Position numbers and translations under genes: made by a program. A stretch of DNA of 64,000 bases. Origin: Anastrepha obliqua. Its lineage: Eukaryota > Arthropoda > Insecta > Diptera > Tephritidae. The DNA is taken from positions 81,842,001-81,906,000 of the forward strand of contig NC_072895.1 in assembly GCF_027943255.1 (NCBI RefSeq). Reading direction: 5' to 3'. How positions within the stretch are numbered: position 1 is the first letter of the stretch; each line of letters starts with the position of its first letter. Of this stretch, positions 55,190 to 64,000 are shown piece after piece. The notes beneath the pieces were generated by a model, which did no database searches, was not told where the DNA came from, and saw only the letters and a list, made by a program, of their open reading frames with translations.

Positions 55190-55685
55190 TTTTTTATTTT
55201 TTTATTATTTATTTTATGATATGTAAATGTAGGCTCCTCACATTTTTTTATGGATACATTCCCTCACGCATATCTCAATGGTATATATTCCTACCTGGAA
55301 GGTTGTTGGGTAAAGACCCATGGAAATCGATTTTTTTTAGTTAAGGCCCATTGGTTCCCGTCCCTCCCTGTCTTCTAATTTCAACGCATCAGTAAACCAT
55401 ATCTGGGGGGGCATATTTGAAGTTAAATAAGATTAGAAAAGATAATATAAGAACTTGGAAGTTCCTGAAAGGAATGGGTTTGGGTGATAATGTATCAATC
55501 CTATAAAGAAAAAGATCTAAGATCTAAGATTCTAAGATCTTTAAATGCCCTTAAGCTATAGCAAGATAATAAACAATAAATATGTAAATATTTCCCAAGA
55601 TACTTTAGAAGCTACAAAAAAACTATGAGAAGGACCAAAGGTTTCTTACCTCCTCCGTAACTGTTTTGCATTGTGTAAAAATTGT
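55190..55685. other. No gene recognised
   Basis: AT-rich; a short AAGATCTAAGATCTAAG direct repeat near 55510. No coding signal. Confidence 0.3.
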
Positions 55686-55689
55686 AAGA

Positions 55690-56040
55690 TAGATACCGCA
55701 GATTCGCGAACTGATACGAAAGGCCTTTCTTGATTGTGCAAACAGCCGCCAGAAAAAAATTGTTTGACAGCTGCATTCAATTTATCCAGCTGATTGCAGT
55801 ACAGATCCGCGTTGATGGTTTTCCCCTGTTTCAGAAACTCTTAGTACACTGGATCTTTTTTGTTACACCACAAGCAAAGCAATACTTGTCGTTGATGGAA
55901 ACTTGGTTTCGGAATTGTTGCTGATGATATTCCTGGTTTGCAGTGAGATTTTTTCTCTTTTTATACTCGTAAAGAATCCACTTTTCATCTCCAGTAATCA
56001 GCTTGTCCAAATACGACAGAACTTTCCCTCAAAGATTCAA
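55690..56040 (-). pseudogene. Mariner transposase fragment, decayed
   Basis: On the minus strand: LDKLITGDEKWILYEYKKRKNLTANQEYH (first catalytic Asp in TGDEKW), QVSINDKYCFACGVTKKIQC, then INADLYCNQLDKLNAAVKQ and a shifted end. It matches the TGDEKWVLYxNxKRK ... INADxYxxQLxxLNxAxxxKR part of mariner transposases. No second or third Asp region is visible. Confidence 0.6.
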
Positions 56041-56234
56041 AGTTTTGGTGAAAGTTTGTTGAATTTTTCAAAATTTTGCATAAAGTTTGAAAGTTTGAGT
56101 TATGTGATTATGGTTCAAGAATCAAGAATGAACAATATTCAAAACATAAAAAAAAAACAAAAAATAACAAAAATTTAACTCGAAAAATATGGCAAATATT
56201 AAAAACAAAAAATCATGCACCCCACTGTAGGCTA

Positions 56235-56350
56235 CACCTTTTTGCTGTTGCAGTAGCATAAACATTCCCACAGTCACGTGGAGTGAGAGTCCTTGGCTGG
56301 ACGTCCGGGTTGTTCCGGTAACATACCTAGAACTTACTGCTCAGCGATTG
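56235..56350 (-). mobile_element. Second copy of the 127-bp SINE-like repeat
   Basis: In reverse: landmarks GTAGCATAAACATTCCC (tail side), GAGTCCTTGGCTGGA, GTTGTTCCGGTAAC and GATTGTCTGCTGTCG match the complement of the insert at 49870-49996. More diverged; no target duplication identified. Confidence 0.65.
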
Positions 56351-56509
56351 TCTGCTGTCGAAAAAATGTATCCAAAAATTTAAATTTTTTCACTGAAAAC
56401 AAACTGTCTCAGTCACCGTTTTCACCCATTCTTGAGACTTTTTCCTGTTCCCAAAAACGAAAAGCTCCGTAAAAAGTCATAGATTTGCATTAATTGAGAT
56501 GATAAAAGC

Positions 56510-56672
56510 GCATCACTGGGAGGGCCCAAGGCTATATCAAAAAGGGTATACTAGAAGTGTTTTGAGTATTGAAAAAGGCGGTGCCACAACTGTATTATAC
56601 CTGCCAACGAATAAATAAATATTTTTCGAGAAGAAATAAAGTCACCTTTCCTTTTGAACAAACCTCGTATAC
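56510..56672 (+). mobile_element. Right end of a mariner-like element
   Basis: Reads QGYIKKGILEVF and HNCIIPANE-type sequence resembling the last residues of mariner transposases, then ends AAAGTCACCTTTCCTTTTGAACAAACCTCGTA, a typical mariner terminus in which the complement starts TACGAGGTTTGTTC. The left part is missing. Confidence 0.4.
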
Positions 56673-56679
56673 TGGTTGA

Positions 56680-57065
56680 TTCTTTTTATAAAAAGTTCGA
56701 TTTTTATTCAGCCCTATCATGCAACACACCGTAGACTGTTCTTAGTAGAAACTAAGAAATTGTAATCATACAATTCGAATGGTTCTGAACGTACATTTGA
56801 AATTCGTAGCGGAGCATTCATCGATTACACTCGTAACGTCAAATCTTAGAGTTTCGTACAACCTTTCTACGACGGCGTTAGACTAACGGACAAAAATTAG
56901 AACGAGTAATAAAAAGAGGATTTAAAAGGAAACAAGTAAAAAAGCCGTAAAATGTAAGTCCTATATTAGGTTAGGTTTCGCAGCCGCATTGCACATAGAG
57001 ACAGCGATGCCACTTAGCCCACGATATTGGTCCGTTGTAGTTAATATAGTCCTATATTAACTAAA
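56680..57065. other. No gene recognised
   Basis: Spacer. No open frame or terminus identified. Confidence 0.3.
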
Positions 57066-57068
57066 CTA

Positions 57069-57597
57069 TAGGGTTTTCCAATAACATGTGCTCTTTTGGA
57101 ATGGATTGCGTTATCGAGAATTGGATGATATTGATCTGGACAATGTGTATTTTCAACAAGACGGCGCTACGTGCCACTCAAGCAACGAAGCCATTAATCT
57201 TTTACGGGAAAAGTTTCCGGACCGTGTTATCTCTCGAAGAGTTGATCACAATTGGGCACCGAGATCTTGTGATTTAATAGCTTGTGACTTTTTTCTTTCG
57301 GACCACCTGAAAGAGAAGGTCTACGCCAACAGCCCAGGGTCGATTCAAGACCTCAAAGAGGGAATTCGTGAGGCTTTCGAGGACATAGGGCAGCCACTTT
57401 GCAATTCGGTTATGAAAATTTCATGAAAAGGATATTGTTCTGTAAGCGAGGTTGTGGTGGTAATTTGCCTGATGTTATTTTCCACTATTGACGGCATACC
57501 TTCCTCTTTATAATGAAACGGATATTTATTTCATTTATATTAAAAAATAGCATTTTTCTTTGAATATGAAAATAACATCTCTTATTAAAAAACCCTA
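57069..57597 (+). mobile_element. Internally deleted DD41D mariner-like element F
   Basis: Inverted ends TAGGGTTTT with AATAA about 5 bp further in; TA outside both (57067-57068 and 57598-57599). Only 529 bp. Keeps the second half of a transposase gene. Confidence 0.75.
57100..57430 (+). pseudogene. DD41D mariner transposase C-terminal part (element F)
   Basis: The frame YRELDDIDLDNVYFQQDGATCHSSNEAINLLREKFPDR has the second Asp. SCDLIACDFFLSDHLKEKVYANSPGSIQDLKEGI carries the third, 41 residues on. SCDLTPLDFFLWG has become SCDLIACDFFLSD. It ends prematurely at 57424. The N-terminal domain and the first Asp are deleted. Confidence 0.8.
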
Positions 57598-57624
57598 TAT
57601 AAATAAAAAGAAGTTTCTGAAGTA

Positions 57625-58270
57625 TGTAAAGGGTGGTTAAGTTTCAAGGGCCGGTGTTGATTTTGAGTAAAATACATTTTTTTTTAAGAAATCCGATGGT
57701 CCAAATTTTCGATGACTCTGAGGCATAATTGAGGTTCTATGCCGTTAGTGTGCTGAATTATATCATCCTTTAGCTCTTGAATTGTTGCTGAATTAGCGAC
57801 GTACACCTTTTATTTCAAATAACCCCAAAGGAAGAAGTCCAACTGTGGCAAATCACATGATTTTGGCGGCCAATTGACATCGCCGCGACGAGAGATTATT
57901 CGGCCATCAAAATTTTCGCGCAAAAGAGCCATTGTTTCGTTAGCTGTGTGACAAATGCCACCGTCCTGTTGAAACCACATATCGCCCACATCCATATCTT
58001 CCAATATGCGAACAATAGCGAACACTAGTCACAGTAACTGCCTGACCGGCCTCATTTTGGAAAAAATACGGTCCAATGATGCCGCCGGCTTATAAACCGC
58101 ACCAAACAGTCACTCTTTGTGGGTGCATATGTGCTTCCCATCCACACACAACATAATGCCAGGAAATCTATAATTTTGATAGAATTCCATCTTGCTTTGC
58201 TGTATTTCATTGGCACTCATGTCGAAATTTACCCACTGAGTTCAGAATCGTGTTTGTACATAGTGACATT
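57625..58270 (-). mobile_element. DD41D mariner-like remnant G
   Basis: One terminus is readable at about 57628 (AAGGGTGGTTAAGTTTCAAG). On the minus strand 58025-57810 gives MWFQQDGGICHTANETMALLRENFDGRIISRRGDVNWPPKSCDLPQLDFFLWGYLK, with the second and third Asp 41 residues apart. Upstream frames carry IGPYFFQNEAGQAVTV and, near 58200, YQNYRFPGIM. The far end is not found. Confidence 0.75.
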
Positions 58271-58274
58271 AATA

Positions 58275-59545
58275 CCTCTTTTAGTACATAGCTAAATGTC
58301 GACTGCCCCCCCATTTGCCAACTCCGTGCTGATAGCCTTCCTCCGCAAGAAACCGTAAAACAGAGTATAATCGGAGAACTGAAGTTATGGACGACCTCGC
58401 TTTATTTAACTGGTAATTTTTGCTAAACCTGATTTAAGCCGCATTTAAGTAAACTTTTTCTTGAACAAAAAGGCAAGCATTTACACTGGTTCGTCCATAA
58501 CGAGAGGGTTGTTTGCATCTGTCAATATTTTTTCGCTCATTTCTGAGCCTCCGTTTGCTTCTCTACTTTCCTCCTCCATTAACACAACCGCACATGTCAA
58601 CGAATACATTTTAATTTGCGAACTTTTAATCAGCTAACTTGAAAAAAAACTTAAAGATTATTAGCTTAATTGTCTTGTGTACCTTGAAGTGAGCTGTTGT
58701 CGCAATATTTAACATTTGTTGTTTGGAAGCGCTCTTTTCGTGTTCACATGGAACGCACGATTACAACTTTTTCATATTCGTAGTAGATATTCCTATTCGA
58801 AGGTTTTCTACGACGTGCTGATTTATTTCTTTATTTATTTATTCATGTAATAATTTAAAAATGCAGTATTTTTTATATATTAGATCCAGACTTAAATTAT
58901 CCAGATATAAAATGTCACACATTTCCGTGCTTGTGGTGACGCGCTGATGTTTTCTTTCATATGGAGAACCCTTAGGTTTTATGCCGCCGTTGAGCGGCAT
59001 ATGATTTTTATGACAAGCTTTTTCATTAGAGAAATGCACTCATGGCTTAACTATTGCATGCGCCAAACTTTTTCAATTGGATATTTTGTGTTCGCAGAGG
59101 GGAAGGAAAAACTTTTAGTTGCTGAAACCAGGGCTTTAGGGTCCAACGTCGTAATTTGGAAGTACTTCTTTAAAATAAAAAACCAGAAATATCATTCATT
59201 CGATTTAATTAATATTTTTCGCATAAAGAAAGAAATACTTTACCTCTGCGAGAAATTAAAGGGAGGCAGTAAGGAATGCTACGAGTGCATCGAAATATCT
59301 CAAAAATACAGATTTGAGCTCGAATCACCCTTTTGTGGGGTATTGTCAGGTATTGAGTGCACTCAACAGACTCATTCGACGCTCCATTGTTGCAAATAAT
59401 TCTATTACCCGACTCCCCATGCATGCATTTGTATTTGTAATTTGTGTGTCACGTTCTGCTCAGTTAGAGCTTTTCTTTACAACTTAGTTCTAGTATGCAC
59501 AAATATGCACACACATACATACAAACATGCATGAACAACTAAATA
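58275..59545. other. No gene recognised
   Basis: An open frame of 150 codons at 58947-59399 has no recognisable domain or splice context and biased composition; I do not call it a gene. The last 100 bp are the upstream region of SDR-6. Confidence 0.35.
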
Positions 59546-59550
59546 CCGGG

Positions 59551-59558
59551 TATAAATA
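59551..59558 (+). promoter_or_regulatory. TATA box of SDR gene at 59647
   Basis: TATAAATA 96 bp before the ATG, almost the same spacing as in SDR-2 and SDR-5, in a different surrounding sequence (CCGGGTATAAATAAGCTGG). Confidence 0.7.
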
Positions 59559-59646
59559 AGCTGGAGAAACTGCAATGATTTTTTAGTTAATAGAAGCCTT
59601 TGAAATCGACAGCAAGTAAAAATAAGCAGGACATAAAGTGGCAAAT

Positions 59647-60557
59647 ATGGAACGTTGGAATAAACGCGTTGCTGTAGTTACTGGCGCTAGTTCAGGCATT
59701 GGTGCTGCCATCGTCCGTCATCTCGCCAACAAGGGGCTAATTGTCGTTGGTCTGGCTCGGCGTGCGGAACGCATTCAAGCGCTGAGAAATGAAGTGGAGC
59801 CCAGTGCTCGCAATCGCGTGCATGCGCTGCGTTGCGATATGCGCAATGAGGCAGAAATCGTTGCTGCTTTCAAGGAAATCGAAGCTAAACACGGACCAGT
59901 GGCGGTTTTGGTAAATAACGCCGGTATTGGCCGTGCTAGCTCTTTGTTGGACGGAGGCAATTCGCAGGATGCGCGCGATATAGTTGAAACCAATATATTG
60001 GGCATTGTTTATGCCACACGTGAGGCCTTCCGTTCGATGAAGGCGAATGGTGGTACTGGCCATGTTTTCTTAATCAACAGCGTCGCTGGACATAGAGTGC
60101 CAAGCGTCATAAATATGCCGATGAATCTTTATTCACCATCCAAATATGCGGTAACGGCGATGGCCGAAGTTTATCGCCAGGAATTTACGAATATGCAAAC
60201 CCAAGTGAAAATTACGGTACGTTGAAGACTAAGCTTTGCTTCCGGGATTTCTAATAGTATTGCCCGTAAACTGTATTTATAAATTGTTGTTTTAGAGTAT
60301 AAGCCCTGGCTTTGTGGACACTGAAATTATCACTCCAACAATGGCTGAAAAAATAGCCAACATGCCACTTTTGCAGGCCGATGATATAGCCGATGCCTTA
60401 ATTTACTGTCTGCAGACACCACCACATGTGCAGGTTTGCATTTATAACTTGTTTTTTATCTAATTTGTAATAGTATTCATGATTTTTTAATTACGGCCCC
60501 GTAATTTGTTTTCAGATTCATGAGCTCACCATAAAGGCTGTTGGAGAAAAGATATAA
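59647..60557 (+). CDS. Short-chain dehydrogenase/reductase, farnesol dehydrogenase-like (SDR-6)
   Basis: Three exons: 59647-60216, 60296-60433 and 60516-60557, with introns of 79 and 82 bp (GTACGT ... TTTTAG; GTTTGC ... TTCAG); 249 residues. The ATG at 59647 starts MERWNKRVAVVTGASSGIGAAIV and aligns with the paralogues. TGASSGIG 12-19; GLARRAERIQAL gives Arg38-Arg39 for NADP(H); NNAG 90-93; Ser145; Tyr162/Lys166 in YSPSK. It is the most diverged complete copy (EVEPSARNRVHALRCDMRNEAEI) and stands furthest from the others. Like SDR-3 it keeps the intron after the VQ codons. The C-terminus is VQIHELTIKAVGEKI. Role as for the other members; substrate unknown. Confidence 0.93.
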
Positions 60558-60849
60558 TGCGCCCAGTTAAATATTCCACAGTGTGAAGCGGATTGAGGCA
60601 AAAATACGCATATTAGTTGAAATTAAAATGTAATGGTTTTAAATTTGCTTTGCTGACCAATTATAGTGATAAGTAATTTTATATTCAGATATTAAAAAAA
60701 AATAATAATTATTAAATTTGATTTATAATTTATGCACATAAATGGCAGTGGTTATTTGTAATTGCTGATTTAGTACTAATTTTCAAATTTATTACACCTC
60801 TTGAACTATAAAGTACACGAAGGGTTGATAAGCTCGCAGCCTAAGCGGA

Positions 60850-60930
60850 AAAATGAAATTTGAAAAGTCGAGCCAAGAGGCCAAGAGCCAAGAGAGATTT
60901 GGTAACTCCTAAAACACTAAGGCTAAAAAT
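60850..60930 (-). repeat. Shared block downstream of SINE copy 4
   Basis: Reverse-oriented match to 6038-6104 (GAAATTTGAAAAGTCGAG ... AGAGATTTGGTAACTCCTAA), containing a short internal repetition (GCCAAGAGGCCAAGAGCCAAG). Confidence 0.6.
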
Positions 60931-60976
60931 CCCATTGTATTTAAAGCTCAGTTACGTAGTTACTACTACTACTATT

Positions 60977-61277
60977 ATTGGCGCGTTCACTCTTTTTGGG
61001 TGTTTGGCCGAGCTCCTCTCCTATTTGTGGTGTGCGTCTTGATGTTGTTCCACAAATGGAGGGACCTACAGTTTCAAGCCGACTCCGAACGGCAGATATT
61101 TCTTATGAGGAGCTTTTTTATGGCAGAAATACACTTGGAGGTTTGCCATTGCCTGCCGAGGGGCGACTGCTATTAGAAAAATGTTTTTCTTAATTTTGTT
61201 GTTTCACCGAGATTCGAACCAACGTTCTCTCTGTGAATTCCGAATGGTAGTCACGCACCAACCCATTCCATCCCAAA
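60977..61277 (-). mobile_element. tRNA-derived SINE, copy 4 (reverse)
   Basis: In reverse: B box GGTTCGAATCTCGG near 61215 and A-box-like GGGTTGGTGCGTGAC near 61255; the body matches copy 3 closely; the end TGAACGCGCCAATAAT is at 60977. The downstream side carries the extra block shared with copy 1. Confidence 0.88.
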
Positions 61278-61439
61278 GAGAAAATGCGCAGGCCTATACG
61301 TCTCCTCTAAGTAAGACAGGCAAATTGGGTCCTCAATGATTACAATGCTGGTCATATGTTGACCCTATGGATGGTGTCCTGTGTTCCAAGTTTTAGAAGA
61401 AAGTTCGACAGTTTTCTGTTTAGGCTGGTCTCAAAACAC

Positions 61440-61790
61440 TTTGCAGTTCTGCAGCGTTCTAGACCGGACCATCGCTCTTTATGTAAATTTCATACATAAT
61501 CACTGATCCAGTTCTTTATTCCTGCAGAACTGATCCCGAATATTGGCTCTGGTCCCTGTGAGGTAATCGGCGATCCACAGTTGGCCAATTCATTGGCAAT
61601 TTTATTTCCTTGAACAGTGCAGTGCCCTGGAACCCATATACATAAGTACGAGCTTATTCTGTCTTGTAACATGATTAAGCTTCTTATTACATCCTTGAAC
61701 AAACCTTGAGGTTTTCCTTGTGTTCTCCAGAGTCTTTAGTGCACTCTGACTGTCACTAAGGCATCCAGTTTGTTTCCCGCTCCATCTTCC
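61440..61790 (-). pseudogene. Non-LTR retrotransposon RNase H fragment
   Basis: The minus strand reads SDSQSALKTLENT near 61770, then, open from 61702, MFKDVIRSLIMLQDRISSYLCIWVPGHCTVQGNKIANELANCGS. This is the second half of an RNase H (DSQ ... WVPGHxxxxGNExADxLA). No catalytic RT part is nearby. It lies next to SINE copy 4. Confidence 0.7.
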
Positions 61791-61959
61791 ACCATTGTTA
61801 CCGAGAGCGATTTTTCGTACTCCTTCGAGCTCTTTTTCGCCTTTGATGCTACTGAAGAAATACTCTTAAGATTTCTCTTTAAAATGGGTTTCTACGGTCG
61901 CCTTCACCCTTTCGTCCAAAAATGATCATTTCCGTAACTCCTTTTTTAAAATGAAAAAA

Positions 61960-62170
61960 AAAAAATGGATGAAATTGCACAAACAACACAGAAATTGCGC
62001 ATATGCGACGTCATACTCACAGCGATTCTGTCACATTCGCTCAGATTAAAGTAGTAACACGATTGACTCCACCTTATTATTCTCTCCATTGTGACTTTTG
62101 GGGTATCCCTCGCAACCCGAGTGGTGTGAACAGACGCGTTGCCATGCAGAAATACCATTCCACGCACTAC
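61960..62170 (-). pseudogene. Possible Tc1/mariner catalytic fragment
   Basis: The frame MRGMVFLHGNASVHTTRVARDT resembles the second catalytic block (VFLHDNAxxHTxxVxxDT) with the Asp replaced by Gly. What follows is out of frame. Weak call. Confidence 0.35.
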
Positions 62171-62342
62171 AGATGGTCTGACTGAATCGGTAAACTAGAG
62201 GGCACAGTACTGGCTGCTCATGATAGTTCCTTCAGGGAAGTTTACAAATAATTAGCCAAGAATCAAACCATCCAATTTCCATCTATTGCAGAGAGATACA
62301 GAATGTAAATCGTCTATTCCCGATCCAAAAATTACCATTTAA

Positions 62343-62513
62343 GGGGGCAGCCTGCTTTAGAGGCTTCAAGAAATCGATTTTTTCGTGGATTTTTTTGGGA
62401 AGGAAAGAAATATTTGATTGAAACGAAACTTTCACGTTAGGGAAGACATTTATGGGAAGACATTTATGCAAAAAAAAATCGATTTTTTGAAGCCTCTAAA
62501 GCAGGCTCCCCCC
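62343..62513. mobile_element. Short TTAA-flanked MITE, copy 4
   Basis: 171 bp, nearly a perfect foldback: ends GGGGGCAGCCTGCTTTAGAG on the left and the matching complement on the right, continuing through GCTTCAAGAAATCGATTTTTT. TTAA is on both sides (62339-62342 and 62514-62517). Confidence 0.88.
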
Positions 62514-62869
62514 TTAAGTTTGGCGTAGGCCGACCAGCGGCAGAGAAAATCAAACTGTCATGTAATTTTCGAAATATCGCTTAACAACCGGTTTTGAAGA
62601 GAAACAAGGAGATCATAAAAATTTCTAATATCTGAAAAAAACCCGTCACCGATCAAAACAGGTGATACATAAAACTAAAGGTAATAATGCTGTGCATAAT
62701 TTTTCAATAAAATCAAAGTGAAAAATTACAAAGTTAAAAAAATAGTTTTTTTTTTCAAAATATGAAACTTTTCGCTTACTATGTAAAATATATGCAAGAA
62801 AAAGATATTCGAAAATTTATTTATATTAACATCAGCATGCCTAGAAAAAAATTAGAATATACATAAATG

Positions 62870-63240
62870 AAAAAAAAAATTCCCATAGATGCACTTAGCG
62901 AAATAGTAATAAGGGAAATCATGAAATACTACTACTACCATAAATACTACGCCTATAGGCAGCAAAAAACTTGGTTTTATTACACTTTACTACAGTTGCT
63001 TCTATATAACGACAGCAGAGCGAGGCTTAAATTTGTAGAAAAATACCAGTTTTGGGACGAGAAGTGGCAAGGGGTAATATTTCCTGAGGAGAAGAAGTTT
63101 CACCTTGATGGTCTCGGCGTTTACAAAAAATATTGTCACGACAAGCGAAAAGCCAAAGAAACGCGAATGACTCTAAACTTCGGCGGCGGTTCGCTAAAAA
63201 TTTGGGCTGCTATTTTAAATATATACCTGCTTCGTTAAGG
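62870..63240 (+). pseudogene. Tc1-like transposase central fragment
   Basis: One 123-codon frame. The second half reads ARLKFVEKYQFWDEKWQGVIFPEEKKFHLDGLGVYKKYCHDKRKAKETR and LNFGGGSLKIWAAI, the pattern R..FA..Y..W...W..V.FSDEKKFNLDG..GY.YYWHD.R ... NFGGGS.MVWAA of one Tc1-related lineage. The catalytic Asp of SDEKKF is Glu (PEEKKF). No second Asp or final Glu remains. A different lineage from the element at 3534. Confidence 0.7.
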
Positions 63241-63244
63241 TTTA

Positions 63245-64000
63245 CCAAAGCTTTCCGCATAGTCATCTTTAAAAATTGGGTAATTTGCTCGAGAATTAGT
63301 TATTTATTAATTACAATATATATGATTCTTTCTACGGAACCGATCGCGCAAACACATTATTTTTAGTAAGCGATTTTAACAAGCGATAATTTTTCGAACC
63401 CTTTCGGACTCTTTATTGCGTCTCATGGATCCAATAGGCTGATTAATTTTGGAAATTTGTATCGTCACATCATCAAGGTGTTGCTCTCTTATGTCCCTTT
63501 GTACCTGGCTAAATGGTCGATTGTGAGTTTTCCCTAGCTCTTGTTGGCTCAGTTATGTTCATTGCGAGTTTAATGATGTGGTCCTTGTCTCTACGAATCA
63601 CAGGTCCCTATCATCTTAGCCTGCTCGCTTTCATTTTCTCCGAGATTGATGAAACTTAACTTTGTAAGAGCTTATGAACTAAAAAATAAATAACAAACAG
63701 TTTTAAATGATTAATTTAATTGTTAGGATTAATATCACATTGAAATAAAAAAACAAGCATTCAAATTATTAAATAAATATTCCGAATAAAAAATGGTATT
63801 TTTATTATATAGTGTTTGGGTCTAGGTGCTGTCTGGGGTAAGTTTAAAGTGGGTGTCTTCGTTTCGGGGAAGAATGTTTTTACCGTCCTAAAAATATGAT
63901 GCCCTTCTAGGGTTAAATTAAACAAAAAAATAAAATTGTAATGGCATTAGAATAAAGCCTCAAAATGCATGTTTTTCCTCTTCTTTGGATTTGTTTTGCT
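63245..64000. other. No gene recognised
   Basis: AT-rich sequence to the window end; no domain, terminus or RNA gene seen. Confidence 0.35.

Noticed and set aside
58947..59399. 150-codon open frame upstream of SDR-6
   Set aside because: No domain, no splice or promoter context, biased AT-rich codons and an overlapping frame on the other strand.
1..64000. CRISPR arrays, bacterial operons, viral genes
   Set aside because: Looked for regularly spaced repeats, compact gene strings and viral hallmarks; none present. The window is insect nuclear DNA.

Overview
The window is nuclear DNA of a higher fly (Diptera, Brachycera). A tephritid fruit fly fits best, though no single feature proves it. The clues are AT-rich sequence with short GT-AG introns, a family of 'MERW...' short-chain dehydrogenases like those of flies and mosquitoes, abundant rosa-type (DD41D) mariner-like elements of the kind first named from Ceratitis, and tRNA-headed SINEs. 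No bacterial gene, virus, CRISPR array, rRNA or stand-alone tRNA gene was seen.

The only convincing host genes are a dispersed cluster of classical NADP(H)-type short-chain dehydrogenase/reductase (SDR) paralogues related to insect farnesol/antennal dehydrogenases. Five look complete: 22512-23346 (+), 29657-30533 (+), 33088-33915 (-), 43603-44421 (-) and 59647-60557 (+). A sixth, at 20161-20356, is a truncated pseudogene. Each complete gene has a first exon of exactly 570 bp, a TATA box about 80-110 bp upstream of the ATG, and a short intron; two genes keep a second intron that the other three lack. One paralogue (33 kb) carries an acidic residue where the others have Arg-Arg, which predicts a switch from NADP(H) to NAD(H). 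Two paralogues (22.5 and 44.4 kb) lie in the arms of an inverted duplication about 21 kb apart, yet differ in their substrate-side sequence.

Almost everything else is mobile DNA, much of it nested. 0-9.5 kb: decayed DD41D mariners (one split by another), a Tc1 element with four internal/terminal binding repeats, a SINE and an old mariner. 9.5-14.1 kb: two near-identical DD41D elements sharing the same broken transposase, flanking a 1.1-kb element with long inverted ends. 14.3-19 kb: retrotransposon scraps and simple repeats. 20-24 kb: SDR pseudogene, retrotransposon fragment, mariner, SDR gene. 23.7-26.1 kb: an element with perfect 32-bp P-element-like ends that contains a possible spliced gene and a TTAA-flanked MITE. 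26-29 kb: retrotransposon and mariner fossils. 31.5-32.8 kb: a nearly intact mariner. 34.7-42.4 kb: MITE and several non-LTR retrotransposon pieces. 42.6-47.7 kb: a deleted DD41D element, SDR gene and a non-LTR element split by a hAT element. 48-58 kb: more retrotransposon and mariner remnants, two SINE families, a foldback MITE and a chimeric mariner. 59.6-60.6 kb: the last SDR gene. 61-64 kb: SINE, RNase H scrap, small MITE and a Tc1 fragment.

The SDR genes probably act on related small lipophilic alcohols, aldehydes or ketones in the cytosol. The transposons explain how the cluster was dispersed, inverted and partly broken. I did not find a convincing new multi-gene system. The most notable signals are the SDR cofactor switch and inverted duplication, the P-like element, the TTAA-MITE group and the in-frame chimeric transposase.
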